From NCBI RefSeq assembly GCF_037969875.1, contig NZ_CP150218.1, positions 4,526,001 through 4,590,000 of the forward strand: a DNA stretch of 64,000 bases. The letters run 5' to 3'. Origin of the DNA: Paenibacillus sp. FSL R7-0337. Its GTDB lineage: Bacteria > Bacillota > Bacilli > Paenibacillales > Paenibacillaceae. Shown piece after piece: positions 43,426 to 52,089 of this stretch. The translations under genes and the position numbers were made by a program. Positions within the stretch are counted from its first letter, which is position 1; the number at the start of each line of letters is the position of its first letter. The notes beneath the pieces were generated by a model. The model did not search any database. It had not been told where the DNA came from and worked only from the letters and a program-made list of their open reading frames with translations.

Positions 43426-46068
43426 ATGGATTTCAATAAACTTACCCAGAAGCTGCAAGAGGCCGTGGCGGAGGCACAGTCGCTGGCGGCTTCCGGCGGG
43501 CATCAGGAGATTGACAATCTTCATCTGCTGAAGGCCTTGCTGCACCAGCATGAGGGCCTGCTGCCCCGGCTGCTGCAGAAGATGAATGTTCCCGCAGCCG
43601 AGCTGCTGCAAGGTACGGAGGCGTTGCTCCAGCGCAAACCCAGCGTAAGCGGGAGCGGAGCAGGCACCATGCGGCGGTATGCCTCGCCTGCGCTGATTGC
43701 CATGCTGGAGCAGGCGGAGCAGGAAGCGGCCAAGATGCAGGACGAATTCGTTGCGGTGGAGCATGCGGTCCTGGCGATGGCCTCGGATTCAAGCAGCGGG
43801 AACCGCGAGCTGCGCGGATTATTCACCAGCCGGGGCGTTACCCGGGAGAAGCTGCTCGGTGTGCTTGCGGAGATCCGCGGACACCAGCGGGTGACCAGCC
43901 GGGAGCCGGAGGCAACTTATGAGGTACTGGAGAAGTACGGCCGCGATCTCGTAGCCGAGGTGCGGGCAGGCAAGATCGATCCGGTCATCGGACGCGATGC
44001 CGAGATTCGCCGGGTGATCCGCATCCTCTCCCGCAAGACCAAGAATAACCCTGTCCTGATCGGAGAGCCGGGTGTCGGCAAGACAGCAATTGTCGAAGGG
44101 CTGGCCCACCGGATTGTCCGCCGGGATGTGCCGGAGGGACTGAAGGACAAGACGATTTTCTCGCTGGATATGAGTGCACTGATTGCCGGTGCGAAATACA
44201 GGGGGGAATTCGAGGAGCGGCTGCAGGCGGTGCTGAAGGAGATCCGCGAGAGTGACGGGCGGATTATCCTGTTCATTGACGAGCTGCATACGATTGTTGG
44301 TGCAGGCAAGACAGAGGGAGCCATGGATGCGGGTAACATGCTGAAGCCGATGCTGGCCCGGGGCGAGCTGCATTGTATCGGGGCGACCACGCTGGATGAG
44401 TACCGCAAATATATCGAGAAGGACCCGGCGCTCGAACGCCGCTTCCAGCAGGTGTTGGTCAGTGAGCCGGATGTCGAGGATACCATTTCGATTCTGCGCG
44501 GCTTGAAGGAACGCTTCGAGGTGCATCACGGGGTCAAAATCTATGACAGCGCTCTGGTCGCAGCCGGTGTACTGTCTAACCGTTACATCACCGACCGCTT
44601 CCTGCCGGATAAGGCGATTGACCTGGTCGATGAAGCCTGCGCGATGATCCGCACGGAGATTGACTCCATGCCCGGCGAGATGGATGAGGTGACCCGCCGT
44701 CTGATGCAGATGGAGATTGAGGAGGCTGCGCTCAAAAAAGAAACTGACGACGCCAGTGCGCGCCGTCTGGAGAACCTCCAGCGGGAGCTGGCCGACCTCA
44801 AGGAGAAGCATCTGGGGATGACAGCCCGCTGGGAGAAGGAGAAATCGGCCATTCAGGGCATCCGCGACCTGAAAAAGCGGCTGGAGCAGGCCCGCAAGGA
44901 TCTGGTCGATGCGCAGGAGATCTATGATCTCAACAAATCGGCTGAATTAAGCTATGGGATTATTCCTGATCTGGAGCGGCAGCTTAAGGGCGCGGAGGAA
45001 GCGGCGCAGCAGGATCAGGAGACCCGGCTGCTGCGTGAAGCCGTGACGGAGGAGGAGATCGCCGATATTGTCTCGCGCTGGACGGGAGTTCCCGTAAGCA
45101 GACTGGTGGAAGGCGAGCGGGATAAGCTGCTGCGGCTGGAGGATACGCTGCATGAGCGGGTAGTCGGGCAGGATGAGGCGGTCCGGCTGGTAGCCGATGC
45201 CGTTCTTCGGGCAAGAGCCGGCATCAAGGACCCGAACCGTCCGATCGGCTCGTTCCTGTTCCTCGGGCCGACCGGGGTCGGGAAGACGGAGCTGGCCAAA
45301 GCGCTGGCGGTATCGCTGTTCGACCGCGAGGACGGCATGATCCGTATCGATATGTCGGAGTATATGGAGAAGCATAGTGTCTCCCGCCTCGTGGGTGCTC
45401 CTCCGGGATATGTCGGCTATGAAGAAGGCGGCCAGCTGACCGAAGCGGTGCGCCGCCAGCCGTATACGGTGGTGCTGCTGGATGAGGTGGAGAAGGCGCA
45501 CCCGGATGTATTCAACATTTTGCTGCAGCTGCTGGATGACGGACGGATGACCGATTCGCAGGGCCGGATGGTCGACTTCAAGAACACGATCATCATCATG
45601 ACTTCCAACATCGGCTCGCCTCATCTGATTCAGGGCACGGACGACAACGGCGAGCTGACCGAAGCCGTGAAGGACCGGGTCATGAAGGAGCTGAGCGGAC
45701 ATTTCCGTCCGGAGTTCCTGAACCGGGTGGATGATATCGTGATGTTTAAGCCGCTGACACTGGGCGAGACCCAGAGAATTGTGGTTAAGCTGGTCGATGG
45801 CCTGCGTCTGCGTCTCTCCGAGCGGAACATCGGTCTTAAGCTGAGTGACAAGGCGGTCCGCTTCATTGCCGAGGAAGGCTTCGATTCCGTCTATGGGGCT
45901 AGACCGCTGAAGCGGTTCATTCAGCGCAGCCTGGAGACCCGGGTAGCGCGCGCGCTGATCGCCGGAGAAGCGGAAGAAGGCTCGGTAATGACGGTGGACG
46001 AAGCGGACGGCGAGCTGACCGTTGCAATAGCGAAATCAGAGTCTGCGAAGACAGTAGGATCGATGTGA
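43426..46068 (+). CDS. clpB: ATP-dependent protein disaggregase ClpB
   Basis: An 880-residue AAA+ chaperone. The Clp N domain (about 1-145) is followed by AAA-1 with Walker A GEPGVGKT (213-220), the coiled-coil M domain (about 400-520) that defines ClpB and binds DnaK, AAA-2 with Walker A GPTGVGKT (614-621), and the C-terminal D2 region. No ClpP-binding loop is expected in this family. ATG 43426 (MDFNKLTQK) is preferred over ATG 43417, since the upstream GAAAGG is too close to the latter. It is the last gene of the chaperone cluster. Confidence 0.97.
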   Translation: MDFNKLTQKLQEAVAEAQSLAASGGHQEIDNLHLLKALLHQHEGLLPRLLQKMNVPAAELLQGTEALLQRKPSVSGSGAGTMRRYASPALIAMLEQAEQEAAKMQDEFVAVEHAVLAMASDSSSGNRELRGLFTSRGVTREKLLGVLAEIRGHQRVTSREPEATYEVLEKYGRDLVAEVRAGKIDPVIGRDAEIRRVIRILSRKTKNNPVLIGEPGVGKTAIVEGLAHRIVRRDVPEGLKDKTIFSLDMSALIAGAKYRGEFEERLQAVLKEIRESDGRIILFIDELHTIVGAGKTEGAMDAGNMLKPMLARGELHCIGATTLDEYRKYIEKDPALERRFQQVLVSEPDVEDTISILRGLKERFEVHHGVKIYDSALVAAGVLSNRYITDRFLPDKAIDLVDEACAMIRTEIDSMPGEMDEVTRRLMQMEIEEAALKKETDDASARRLENLQRELADLKEKHLGMTARWEKEKSAIQGIRDLKKRLEQARKDLVDAQEIYDLNKSAELSYGIIPDLERQLKGAEEAAQQDQETRLLREAVTEEEIADIVSRWTGVPVSRLVEGERDKLLRLEDTLHERVVGQDEAVRLVADAVLRARAGIKDPNRPIGSFLFLGPTGVGKTELAKALAVSLFDREDGMIRIDMSEYMEKHSVSRLVGAPPGYVGYEEGGQLTEAVRRQPYTVVLLDEVEKAHPDVFNILLQLLDDGRMTDSQGRMVDFKNTIIIMTSNIGSPHLIQGTDDNGELTEAVKDRVMKELSGHFRPEFLNRVDDIVMFKPLTLGETQRIVVKLVDGLRLRLSERNIGLKLSDKAVRFIAEEGFDSVYGARPLKRFIQRSLETRVARALIAGEAEEGSVMTVDEADGELTVAIAKSESAKTVGSM

Positions 46069-46158
46069 AATGTAATGGGCCCCGGCGCCTCCCCTAAGGA
46101 GACAGCGGCAATCTACAAAGCATCCACAAAAAGCGTTCTGCCTTATTGAGGCGGAACT

Positions 46159-46199
46159 GCCCATGCTAGCGGTGCGGGGCAACGCTAGCATGGGCCTTT
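46159..46199 (+). terminator. Terminator after clpB
   Basis: GCCCATGCTAGCG (46159..46171) pairs perfectly over 13 bp with CGCTAGCATGGGC (46183..46195), followed by CTTTG. The remaining 190 bp up to the next gene (46393) hold no feature I can support. Confidence 0.85.
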
Positions 46200-46392
46200 G
46201 GCGCTTTTACAGACCTCCCGGCTAGGCCTTTGGTATAGTCCAATCAGCATCTGACTGAGACTATACGACGATTCTTTGTAAATATGTGGTTGAAATGTTG
46301 TCATGGCTGGGGCTACCGGGTAATAGAAATGATTAGAACTTTCGAATATGGCTGGATTTGAAGCAGAAGCCAAGGAAACGGGGGGAGAGATC

Positions 46393-46773
46393 ATGGCGGC
46401 ACAGACGGTATCCGGTATCAGCCCGGTACAGGCCACTACAGCTTACGGCAGCACACAGAGTGATGTCAGTTCTCTGGAGAAGCAGCGCAACCGGCTGCTG
46501 ATGGAGCTGGACAAGGTGAATGCGGCGCAGGGCGGAGAGATGCAGACTCCTTATCGCCGGGAGCGGCTGCAGCGGCAAATACGGCAGCTGGAGGCCCATC
46601 TGGTGCAGAAAAGCGGGAGTACCGCTTCGGCTTCATTTGTACCTGCTCCCCCGCTTCAGGATCATACTCCGCCCTGGCGGACTGAGGGAAAGGGAGGCCT
46701 TAAGGGCATCGGTCTGACCGATCCCCGGACAGCGACAGTAGACGCAGAGGGCCATTTCGACGCGTTGATTTAG
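46393..46773 (+). CDS. Small coiled-coil hypothetical protein
   Basis: A 126-residue protein. Residues about 28-75 form a heptad-like helix (SSLEKQRNRLLMELDKVNAA; RRERLQRQIRQLEAHLVQK), reminiscent of FlxA-like or YlqD-type small coiled-coil proteins, and the C-terminal half is Pro/Gly/Thr-rich and probably disordered. No known function. ATG 46393 has GGGGGA about 6 bases upstream; an earlier in-frame ATG at 46348 does not. Its stop codon overlaps that of the converging acetyltransferase gene. Confidence 0.7.
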   Translation: MAAQTVSGISPVQATTAYGSTQSDVSSLEKQRNRLLMELDKVNAAQGGEMQTPYRRERLQRQIRQLEAHLVQKSGSTASASFVPAPPLQDHTPPWRTEGKGGLKGIGLTDPRTATVDAEGHFDALI

Positions 46774-47219
46774 ATAAGGGAGTAGTGAACCCAATCCTTC
46801 CCTTTGACCGCGTTCATGTTTTCAAAGAAGCTTTGAGCACGTTTGTTATTAGTAGAAGTAATCCAAGTCATGTTGGCATATCCATGATTCTGTGAGTACT
46901 GTTGACATGCCAGGAAGAGTTGTGATTCCACTTCGGTATCTCTAAAGGGTTCTCTTACGAAGAGGTCGTTCATAACACTGATTTTATCTGCTTTCATAGT
47001 GCTGAATGTAAAGAATAGGGTAGCAAAGCCGACCAACTCTCCATTCTGCTCTGCCACGAGCTGCACCCCCTGCTGCTGGTCAAAAAGGGTCTGGATTAAA
47101 GAGCTGATTTTATCGGCAGGAGGTTTGGGGTTCTGATAAAAACCAACGATGTATTCATACATCAGCTCGGTCAGACTGCTTATATCATTAGGCTCAGCGT
47201 TTCTAATTATTAATGGCAT
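46770..47219 (-). CDS. GNAT acetyltransferase
   Basis: A 149-residue N-acetyltransferase (LIIRNAEPNDISSLTELM at the N-terminus; GELVGFATLFFTFS; VMNDLFVREPFRDTEVESQLFLACQQY; ITSTNNKRAQSFFENM). The usual Q/RxxGxG/A pantetheine loop is weak (EPFRDTEVES), so activity may be altered. The start at 47219 follows AAGGAG; the frame runs further upstream, but those residues look non-coding. It overlaps the converging gene by 4 bases at the stop codons. Confidence 0.85.
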   Translation of the reverse strand: MPLIIRNAEPNDISSLTELMYEYIVGFYQNPKPPADKISSLIQTLFDQQQGVQLVAEQNGELVGFATLFFTFSTMKADKISVMNDLFVREPFRDTEVESQLFLACQQYSQNHGYANMTWITSTNNKRAQSFFENMNAVKGKDWVHYSLI

Positions 47220-47299
47220 AGGTGTGCTCCTTCTTTGTGAATAATGAATAATAATACAACTATTAGTATAATAACTCAACACGTGATAGACATATCCGA

Positions 47300-47328
47300 C
47301 AAAAAAGGCCATCCATAAAGGATGACCA
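47300..47328 (-). terminator. Terminator of the MerR-GGDEF/MBL operon
   Basis: On the minus strand GGTCATCC pairs with GGATGGCC (one G-U) around tttat, followed by TTTTTTG, 11 bases after the MBL gene. Confidence 0.8.
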
Positions 47329-47338
47329 TATCCAAAAT

Positions 47339-48043
47339 CTAAAGGATTCTCACTATATTGTTAGAAACGGCCGGATAGTGTTCGAATATTTGCAGATCAT
47401 GGAATGGGAGCGGAATGAATCCGTTGTGATGAGCCTCATTTAGAAACATTTCGTTATTTTCTGTACTCGAAAAAACCCCGTTCGGCCGATTGCTTAGCAA
47501 ATTATCGCACCAGTAGCATTCATCGCCGGTAATTATATAGTTGGTATGAACCGATTCAAAGTAAACCACCGACGAACCAGGGCTATGCCCGCCGATCACC
47601 TTGAATCTGAACTGGTTGTCGTAAATATATTCGTTGTCTACGGTGACAACCCGGCCTTGAAGCAGCTTCTCCTTGATGGCCGGCGAGCATTGCTGTAGCG
47701 CAGTTTCATAGTCGGTTTTTGAAATGATAATTTCAGGTTTATCAAACAAGTCAAGATTCTCAATATGGTCAAAGTGACTATGCGTAATGATGACTGTATC
47801 TACGGAGCTTAGATTGCCAATGATGCCTCTTAACTCGTCCGCAACGTCTGTTAGTGTAATTCCCCATTGCTGTGCCACATTCTCATCGCGAAAGCCTGTA
47901 TCGATACAGATTGTTTTATTATTATGCTTGGCAATATAAAATGACCATGCAATCTGGACTGCTTCCTCCGAATGTTTCATATCGCGGTATATGTTGCTTA
48001 AGCGAAATGAAGATTCACCAATTTTTACGGCGTAGAGTTCCAT
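47339..48043 (-). CDS. Metallo-beta-lactamase-fold hydrolase
   Basis: A 234-residue MBL-fold protein. The dinuclear metal site is visible as THSHFDHIE, then His in IGGHSPGSS, Asp in ITGDECYW and a late His (LPFHDLQI). The N-terminal region and length resemble the AHL-lactonase group, but the substrate cannot be read from the sequence. AAGGGGCGG lies upstream of the start, which is 33 bases after the stop of the MerR-GGDEF gene, so the two probably form an operon in which the regulator controls the enzyme. Confidence 0.9.
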   Translation of the reverse strand: MELYAVKIGESSFRLSNIYRDMKHSEEAVQIAWSFYIAKHNNKTICIDTGFRDENVAQQWGITLTDVADELRGIIGNLSSVDTVIITHSHFDHIENLDLFDKPEIIISKTDYETALQQCSPAIKEKLLQGRVVTVDNEYIYDNQFRFKVIGGHSPGSSVVYFESVHTNYIITGDECYWCDNLLSNRPNGVFSSTENNEMFLNEAHHNGFIPLPFHDLQIFEHYPAVSNNIVRIL

Positions 48044-48076
48044 GGATGGGTTCCGCCCCTTCTTGTGGCATTCGAG

Positions 48077-48967
48077 TTATACAATGTAAGATTCAATATT
48101 TAATGAGTGTACCCCATTTCGCCGTGCCCGGTCTAGAGTCTCGATGGAAGCCTCGATAATGGTGCGGATATCGGTGCCGGCTCCGAACGGACCGACCAGA
48201 CCTCCGATGTAACATCCCATGGGCCTCAAGCAGCCGATAGCGGTGAAATCGAAGCTTTTCATATCGTTTATGATGCTTTGGGCAGCCAAGCTGGCACTGT
48301 CCTTGTCCGCTATGGCGAACACAATGAATTCATCCCCGTGTGCGCGTCCAATCGTAGCATGACCCAGATGCTTATGGACGGCCGCTTCAATTAATTGATA
48401 GCAGGCGACAATGACTTTATCCCCTATGTCGAAGCCGTAGTCGTCATTCACTTGTTTGAAGTGGCTGATATCGAAGCGGATCACCGAGTGGATATCACTG
48501 CCCGCAGATTCTGCTGCAATACCGGCTACATTTTCGAGGAACATTTCCATATTGGGCATGTTCTTTTTGATTTCATGTATATCTGTTAGCCCTAGCTTCT
48601 GTAAATGGATGGTCTTATTCATTTCGAACCCTTCCTTCTCAATTAGGGTAATTAGACGGTCTATGGCCAGTTTCTTCTGGATTTGTTCATTTAAGGCCGA
48701 CGTAATCCCGATGCGCTTGCGTACAAGCTGACGGATGAGGATTAGGCTGTCCACAGGTCCGCTTAAGAGCTCCCTGATTTCTCCCAGAGTGAAATCGAGG
48801 CTCTTCAGAATCATGATCCAGTTCAGAGGATGTGATTGCTCCGGGGTATAGAAGCGGTAGCCTGTCCCGGGATCGATCGCTGCGGGATGAAGCAGACCGA
48901 TCTCGTCGTAGTGCCGGAGCATTTTGGTGGTAACCTTATTCAGTTCTGCGAACTCTCCGATCTTCAA
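48077..48967 (-). CDS. MerR-type regulator fused to a GGDEF-like domain
   Basis: A 296-residue fusion. Residues 1-70 are a MerR DNA-binding domain (MKIGEFAELNKVTTKMLRHYDEIGLLHP), residues about 75-112 the dimerisation helix, and residues about 160-292 a GGDEF-type cyclase domain: FDISHFKQVNDDYGFDIGDKV with metal-binding Asp166, signature RAHGDEF (208-214) and the closing LDRARRNGVHSL. The first Gly of GGDEF is His210, so cyclase activity is uncertain and the domain may instead bind a nucleotide as a sensor. A MerR-type promoter precedes it. Likely operon with the MBL hydrolase. Confidence 0.9.
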   Translation of the reverse strand: MKIGEFAELNKVTTKMLRHYDEIGLLHPAAIDPGTGYRFYTPEQSHPLNWIMILKSLDFTLGEIRELLSGPVDSLILIRQLVRKRIGITSALNEQIQKKLAIDRLITLIEKEGFEMNKTIHLQKLGLTDIHEIKKNMPNMEMFLENVAGIAAESAGSDIHSVIRFDISHFKQVNDDYGFDIGDKVIVACYQLIEAAVHKHLGHATIGRAHGDEFIVFAIADKDSASLAAQSIINDMKSFDFTAIGCLRPMGCYIGGLVGPFGAGTDIRTIIEASIETLDRARRNGVHSLNIESYIV

Positions 48968-49016
48968 CGCATGAACACCCTCTCATAAGTTATTCCGTCC
49001 GGAACTTCTTATAGTA

Positions 49017-49057
49017 ACCATAAACCTTACCCTAGCAGGAATGTCAATACCTAGGGT
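49017..49057 (-). promoter_or_regulatory. MerR-type promoter with dyad
   Basis: -35 TTGACA (49042..49047) and -10 TATGGT (49017..49022) are 19 bp apart, the stretched spacing typical of MerR-controlled promoters. An inverted repeat ACCCTAG (49029..49035) and CTAGGGT (49051..49057) surrounds the -35, suggesting autoregulation by the MerR-GGDEF protein. Confidence 0.55.
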
Positions 49058-49110
49058 ACAGCCGGCATGAATGCCGGTCTTGCCTGATAGATTAGCTATT
49101 CCTAATAGAT

Positions 49111-49155
49111 AACAAGCGGGCAGTGCCACTATAGGGTGGCATTTGCCCGCTTGTT
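49111..49155 (-). terminator. Terminator of the second sigma-like cassette
   Basis: AACAAGCGGGCA pairs with TGCCCGCTTGTT with further inner pairing GTGCCAC/GGTGGCA. It starts next to the stop of the helix-turn-helix gene. No long T-run follows. Confidence 0.65.
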
Positions 49156-49376
49156 CATGTGCTATCCCCGGCCTGTATGAAGTTAAGAATCTCCGTCACA
49201 ATATGTGAAATGACATCCTCCCGCGGGAGAAGAATGCACTGACTGACCATTTCGATGTCCTCCTGAAATAGTTCAATGATCTGGAGCATGGCCTCGGGCT
49301 GTTTTTGACGGACACCGGTCAGAAGGTCTGCGAATTCGCTGTCTGTGATAGCTGCTGGAGCATTTTTTGCTTCCAT
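49155..49376 (-). CDS. Small helix-turn-helix protein (HTH_16-like), partner of the sigma-like protein
   Basis: A 73-residue acidic protein with the pattern DSEFADLLTGVRQKQPEAMLQIIELFQEDIEMVSQ, which resembles the short HTH_16/conjugative-transposon-type domains that begin with a group of small sigma-like factors. It overlaps the upstream sigma-like gene by 58 bases in another frame. The start is supported by CAGGGGG inside that gene. Together the two may make up the separated halves of a sigma factor, one for core binding and one for -35 recognition, as in the SigO/RsoA split system; this is inference. Confidence 0.65.
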   Translation of the reverse strand: MEAKNAPAAITDSEFADLLTGVRQKQPEAMLQIIELFQEDIEMVSQCILLPREDVISHIVTEILNFIQAGDST

Positions 49377-49660
49377 TTGTTAACCCCCTGTTGACTCATA
49401 TGCAGCTGTGCCGCGACCTCAGCTTCTGTCATTTCCTGCAGATAAATCTTCTGCAGAATCACCTTTCCTTTGGTTGGAAGTGTATCTAATAGCTGCTCAA
49501 CGGACAACCGGTTAATCATCTCCTCCGTTTCATCCCGCTGAGCCGGGCGGATATCCATGAAGGTACATTCATGCCGTCGGGTTCGCTTGCTGCGGTATTG
49601 TAAGCGCCAGCCGATTCGATAGATTTCCTGCCGGTAACGCTGTATCATTTGCTGTTCCAT
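49319..49660 (-). CDS. Small sigma-70 region-4-like DNA-binding protein (second cassette)
   Basis: A 113-residue protein whose second half (about 55-110: LDTLPTKGKVILQKIYLQEMTEAEVAAQLHMSQQGVNKWKQKMLQQL) is a sigma region 4 helix-turn-helix. The N-terminal half (RYRQEIYRIGWRLQYRSKRTRRHE) matches the length of the related gene at 33..425, and both contain a helix ending in QQ(N/G)(I/V)(S/N)K. GGAGGCG precedes the start. A LexA-like box overlaps its promoter. It overlaps its partner gene by 58 bases. Confidence 0.78.
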   Translation of the reverse strand: MEQQMIQRYRQEIYRIGWRLQYRSKRTRRHECTFMDIRPAQRDETEEMINRLSVEQLLDTLPTKGKVILQKIYLQEMTEAEVAAQLHMSQQGVNKWKQKMLQQLSQTANSQTF

Positions 49661-49735
49661 TGCCGTTACGCCTCCTCATCTATATATCTTTCTAATAATA
49701 GGGAAATATTAGGCTATATTTTACAACCGAAATAC

Positions 49736-49757
49736 GAACTTATGTTCTGTTATTTTA
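49736..49757 (-). promoter_or_regulatory. LexA-like box and -10 element of the second sigma-like cassette
   Basis: GAACTTATGTTC (49736..49747) matches GAAC-N4-GTTC and begins 4 bp downstream of -10 TAAAAT (49752..49757) on the minus strand, the same geometry as at 511..532. No good -35 is visible at 17 bp (TATAGG). Confidence 0.6.
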
Positions 49758-49806
49758 GCATATTTGCCTGCGCACCTATAGTAATTTATTTCCTGAAGCT
49801 TATTCG

Positions 49807-49842
49807 CAAAAAAAGAAGAAGCTCCGATAGGGAGCTTCTTTC
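49807..49842 (-). terminator. Terminator of the glycosyltransferase gene
   Basis: On the minus strand AAGAAGCTCC pairs with GGAGCTTCTT (loop ctatc), followed by CTTTTTTTGCG. Confidence 0.85.
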
Positions 49843-49868
49843 GTTCTTCTTATGACTAGTTTTGCGCC

Positions 49869-51638
49869 TTATTCGCTCCAAGGAACCAGCCGGGGATGCG
49901 GATCTAGGATAGACTGGTACTGCTCCTTCCAGCCGTACTGGGCGTCCGGGTCCAGCAGCATATAACGCAGATATTTCTCCAGACGGAATTCCGGCTTCGA
50001 CCAGCCAAGATGCTTCAGACGCAGGTTGCTTAACTGATGGGACAGCTCGAAGATATTCTCCGGCAGCCGCCCGCAGTGCTGCGGCAGATCATTCCAGGCA
50101 TAGTTGAAGTCTTCCCGGTAACGGAGCAGGAACGGGCGGTAGCTCTGGTGAGCCTGCCAGTAGCTGTCCTCGCGGTAGCTGGCCTCATCCCAGAAGTCGT
50201 AGAGCCGGAAGCAGAATAAGTCGCAATCTGCTGTCCGTAGCAGGGAATCAATCTCCTCTGGAAAACATGACTCGAACAGCTCATCCCCGTCCAGATTGAG
50301 AATCCACTCGGGCCGGGTCCTAACCACCGCCTCCCACTGCTGCTTGCGCAGCTCTGATTCATTATGGAAGCGGGAGACAGGGTTCTGTATCAGGTGGAGC
50401 GGAATCCCCTCAAGAGCCTCCCGGCAGATATCGGCTGTATCATCTGTGCTTGCATCATCGATAATGACGGCCTCATCGATGTACTTACGATGCTCCTCGA
50501 GCACCTGGCGCAGGAACCTGGTGCCTTCATTCTTGACGATCATCGTGAGAGTCAGCTTGGGCCGGCGGGAAGCAGGAACTGCCGGATTATTCATCTCGGC
50601 TCCGGTTGCATCACCGCCTGCGTCAGAAGGCAGAGGCTCCTTGGACAAGTGCTGCCGGGCTTCGGCTTCGGTCCACAGCACCTCCCACTGCGCTGCTGCC
50701 TCCTGCACTCTTTTGTCAGCGGGGGGCTGAGCCGTCTCTGCGCAATCTGGCAGATCATCATCAGCGGTTGTATCGCTATCTTCAAAGATGGGTGCTTCGT
50801 GTGAGGCCTCCGGCTCTGCTTCCGTGCCCGAGGTGTGCCGGATGAACTCCGCCACCAGATCCAGATCGCTGTCTCTGTAGAGGTGCAGCGCCGGGAAGTG
50901 GGTATCCACGAAAAGTGGAAAGCCGAGCGCCGCTGCACGGATGCAGAAATGACGGTCCTCTCCCCAGTAGGAGATATTACGGACCGGATCGTAGCTGATC
51001 CCGGAGCTGAGGGCTGAGCCGCTGATCAGTGTGCAGGCGCCAAGTCCGCCAACCTCATAGATACCTGGTTGCTGCATCTTCTGCAAAAAAGCAAAAAAGC
51101 GGCGCTGAATCTCCTCCGGCGAGAGCTGCTCCCCCGGATGGATCTCCCACTGGTTGTATTCGTCATGCATCCATACCTGCGGCTGCAGCAGTGTATTCGG
51201 CTGCCACTGTGTCCAGAAAATCTCGGAGATAATATCCTTGCCTGTACCGATCAGGTGCACCAGTGTATCCGGGTGGAGAATCAGATCGGAATCAATCAGG
51301 AACAGGTAGTCATAGCCGAAGGCCTCCGCCCGCCGGATCATCAGATTCTTGAATCCGGCTACCTTCCAGATCAGATTGGAGTGCCAGACATGCGTATGCT
51401 CATCACGGATATAGTCATCATGGTAGCCGGAGGATTGCAGGAAGACGGATCTGCCGTTCCGGGCGAATTGCTGCAGCAGCCCGCTTGCGGCTTCATCCGG
51501 GTTATCGTCAATCAGATAGAAATCAAGATCGATATCCTTCAGGTTCAGACGCAGCAGAGAGTTCAGGAATTGCTCCAGGATCGCCGGTTTTTGATGGATT
51601 GGGCTGCCGAGCAGCACCCGGATTCTATTCGGATTCAT
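49869..51638 (-). CDS. Protein with two GT-A (GT2-like) glycosyltransferase domains
   Basis: A 589-residue protein. The first GT-A domain (about 5-255) has the nucleotide-sugar and metal motif FLIDSDLILHP and begins VLLGSPIHQKPAILEQFLNSL. A Glu/Asp/Ala-rich linker (about 262-355) follows, then a second GT2 domain (about 360-589) with LTMIVKNEGTRFLRQVLEE, DDASTDDTADI and ILNLDGDELFE. It probably glycosylates a surface or spore polymer; acceptor unknown. No membrane segment. I take ATG 51638 with GGAG 9 bases upstream rather than the earlier in-frame ATG at 51707. Confidence 0.85.
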   Translation of the reverse strand: MNPNRIRVLLGSPIHQKPAILEQFLNSLLRLNLKDIDLDFYLIDDNPDEAASGLLQQFARNGRSVFLQSSGYHDDYIRDEHTHVWHSNLIWKVAGFKNLMIRRAEAFGYDYLFLIDSDLILHPDTLVHLIGTGKDIISEIFWTQWQPNTLLQPQVWMHDEYNQWEIHPGEQLSPEEIQRRFFAFLQKMQQPGIYEVGGLGACTLISGSALSSGISYDPVRNISYWGEDRHFCIRAAALGFPLFVDTHFPALHLYRDSDLDLVAEFIRHTSGTEAEPEASHEAPIFEDSDTTADDDLPDCAETAQPPADKRVQEAAAQWEVLWTEAEARQHLSKEPLPSDAGGDATGAEMNNPAVPASRRPKLTLTMIVKNEGTRFLRQVLEEHRKYIDEAVIIDDASTDDTADICREALEGIPLHLIQNPVSRFHNESELRKQQWEAVVRTRPEWILNLDGDELFESCFPEEIDSLLRTADCDLFCFRLYDFWDEASYREDSYWQAHQSYRPFLLRYREDFNYAWNDLPQHCGRLPENIFELSHQLSNLRLKHLGWSKPEFRLEKYLRYMLLDPDAQYGWKEQYQSILDPHPRLVPWSE

Positions 51639-51870
51639 AGCAGGCCACTCCAGAATAAGGTCAACATGATAGAACATCCCCTTGGATTCGCAAATAGTTG
51701 ATATCAATTATATGTATTCGATATTTTCAGAGAAGTACCGGACTTTCCCCATTTCCCCGAAATAATAACCTGTATGTATAGAGGAGAGCCGTATTGCCGT
51801 CTGCCCTGAGCTGTTGTACAATACCGCTAATATATATAATTCCCGGAAGAGGGCAGGCAGGAGTGAGAGG

Positions 51871-52089
51871 ATGGACAAGCCAACGTTAAAAGTACAGCAA
51901 TTGATCAATGTCCTCCTGGCGATGAATCCGCGCGCTGAGGTGTTCCTGCATATGGAGGGCGGAGAGCTTAGGCCACTCGTGGACGAGGATATCGAGGAGA
52001 TTTATGCGCCGTTGCATCCTGCCAAGACGGCCGTCTATATCGGTGCACCGTCAGACAATGCAGGCCGTGTAGAGGAGGAGTCGCCATGA
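51871..52089 (+). CDS. Small hypothetical protein upstream of the cyclophilin
   Basis: A 72-residue protein (MDKPTLKVQQLINVLLAMNP; EVFLHMEGGELRPL) of acidic composition, with no family I recognise. AGGAGTGAGAGG lies just before the ATG. The stop overlaps the start of the cyclophilin gene (ATGA), so translation is coupled, and the two are likely always co-expressed. Confidence 0.65.
   Translation: MDKPTLKVQQLINVLLAMNPRAEVFLHMEGGELRPLVDEDIEEIYAPLHPAKTAVYIGAPSDNAGRVEEESP

Noticed and set aside
43819..44811. 330-codon minus-strand frame
   Set aside because: Antisense to clpB, which has all expected motifs.
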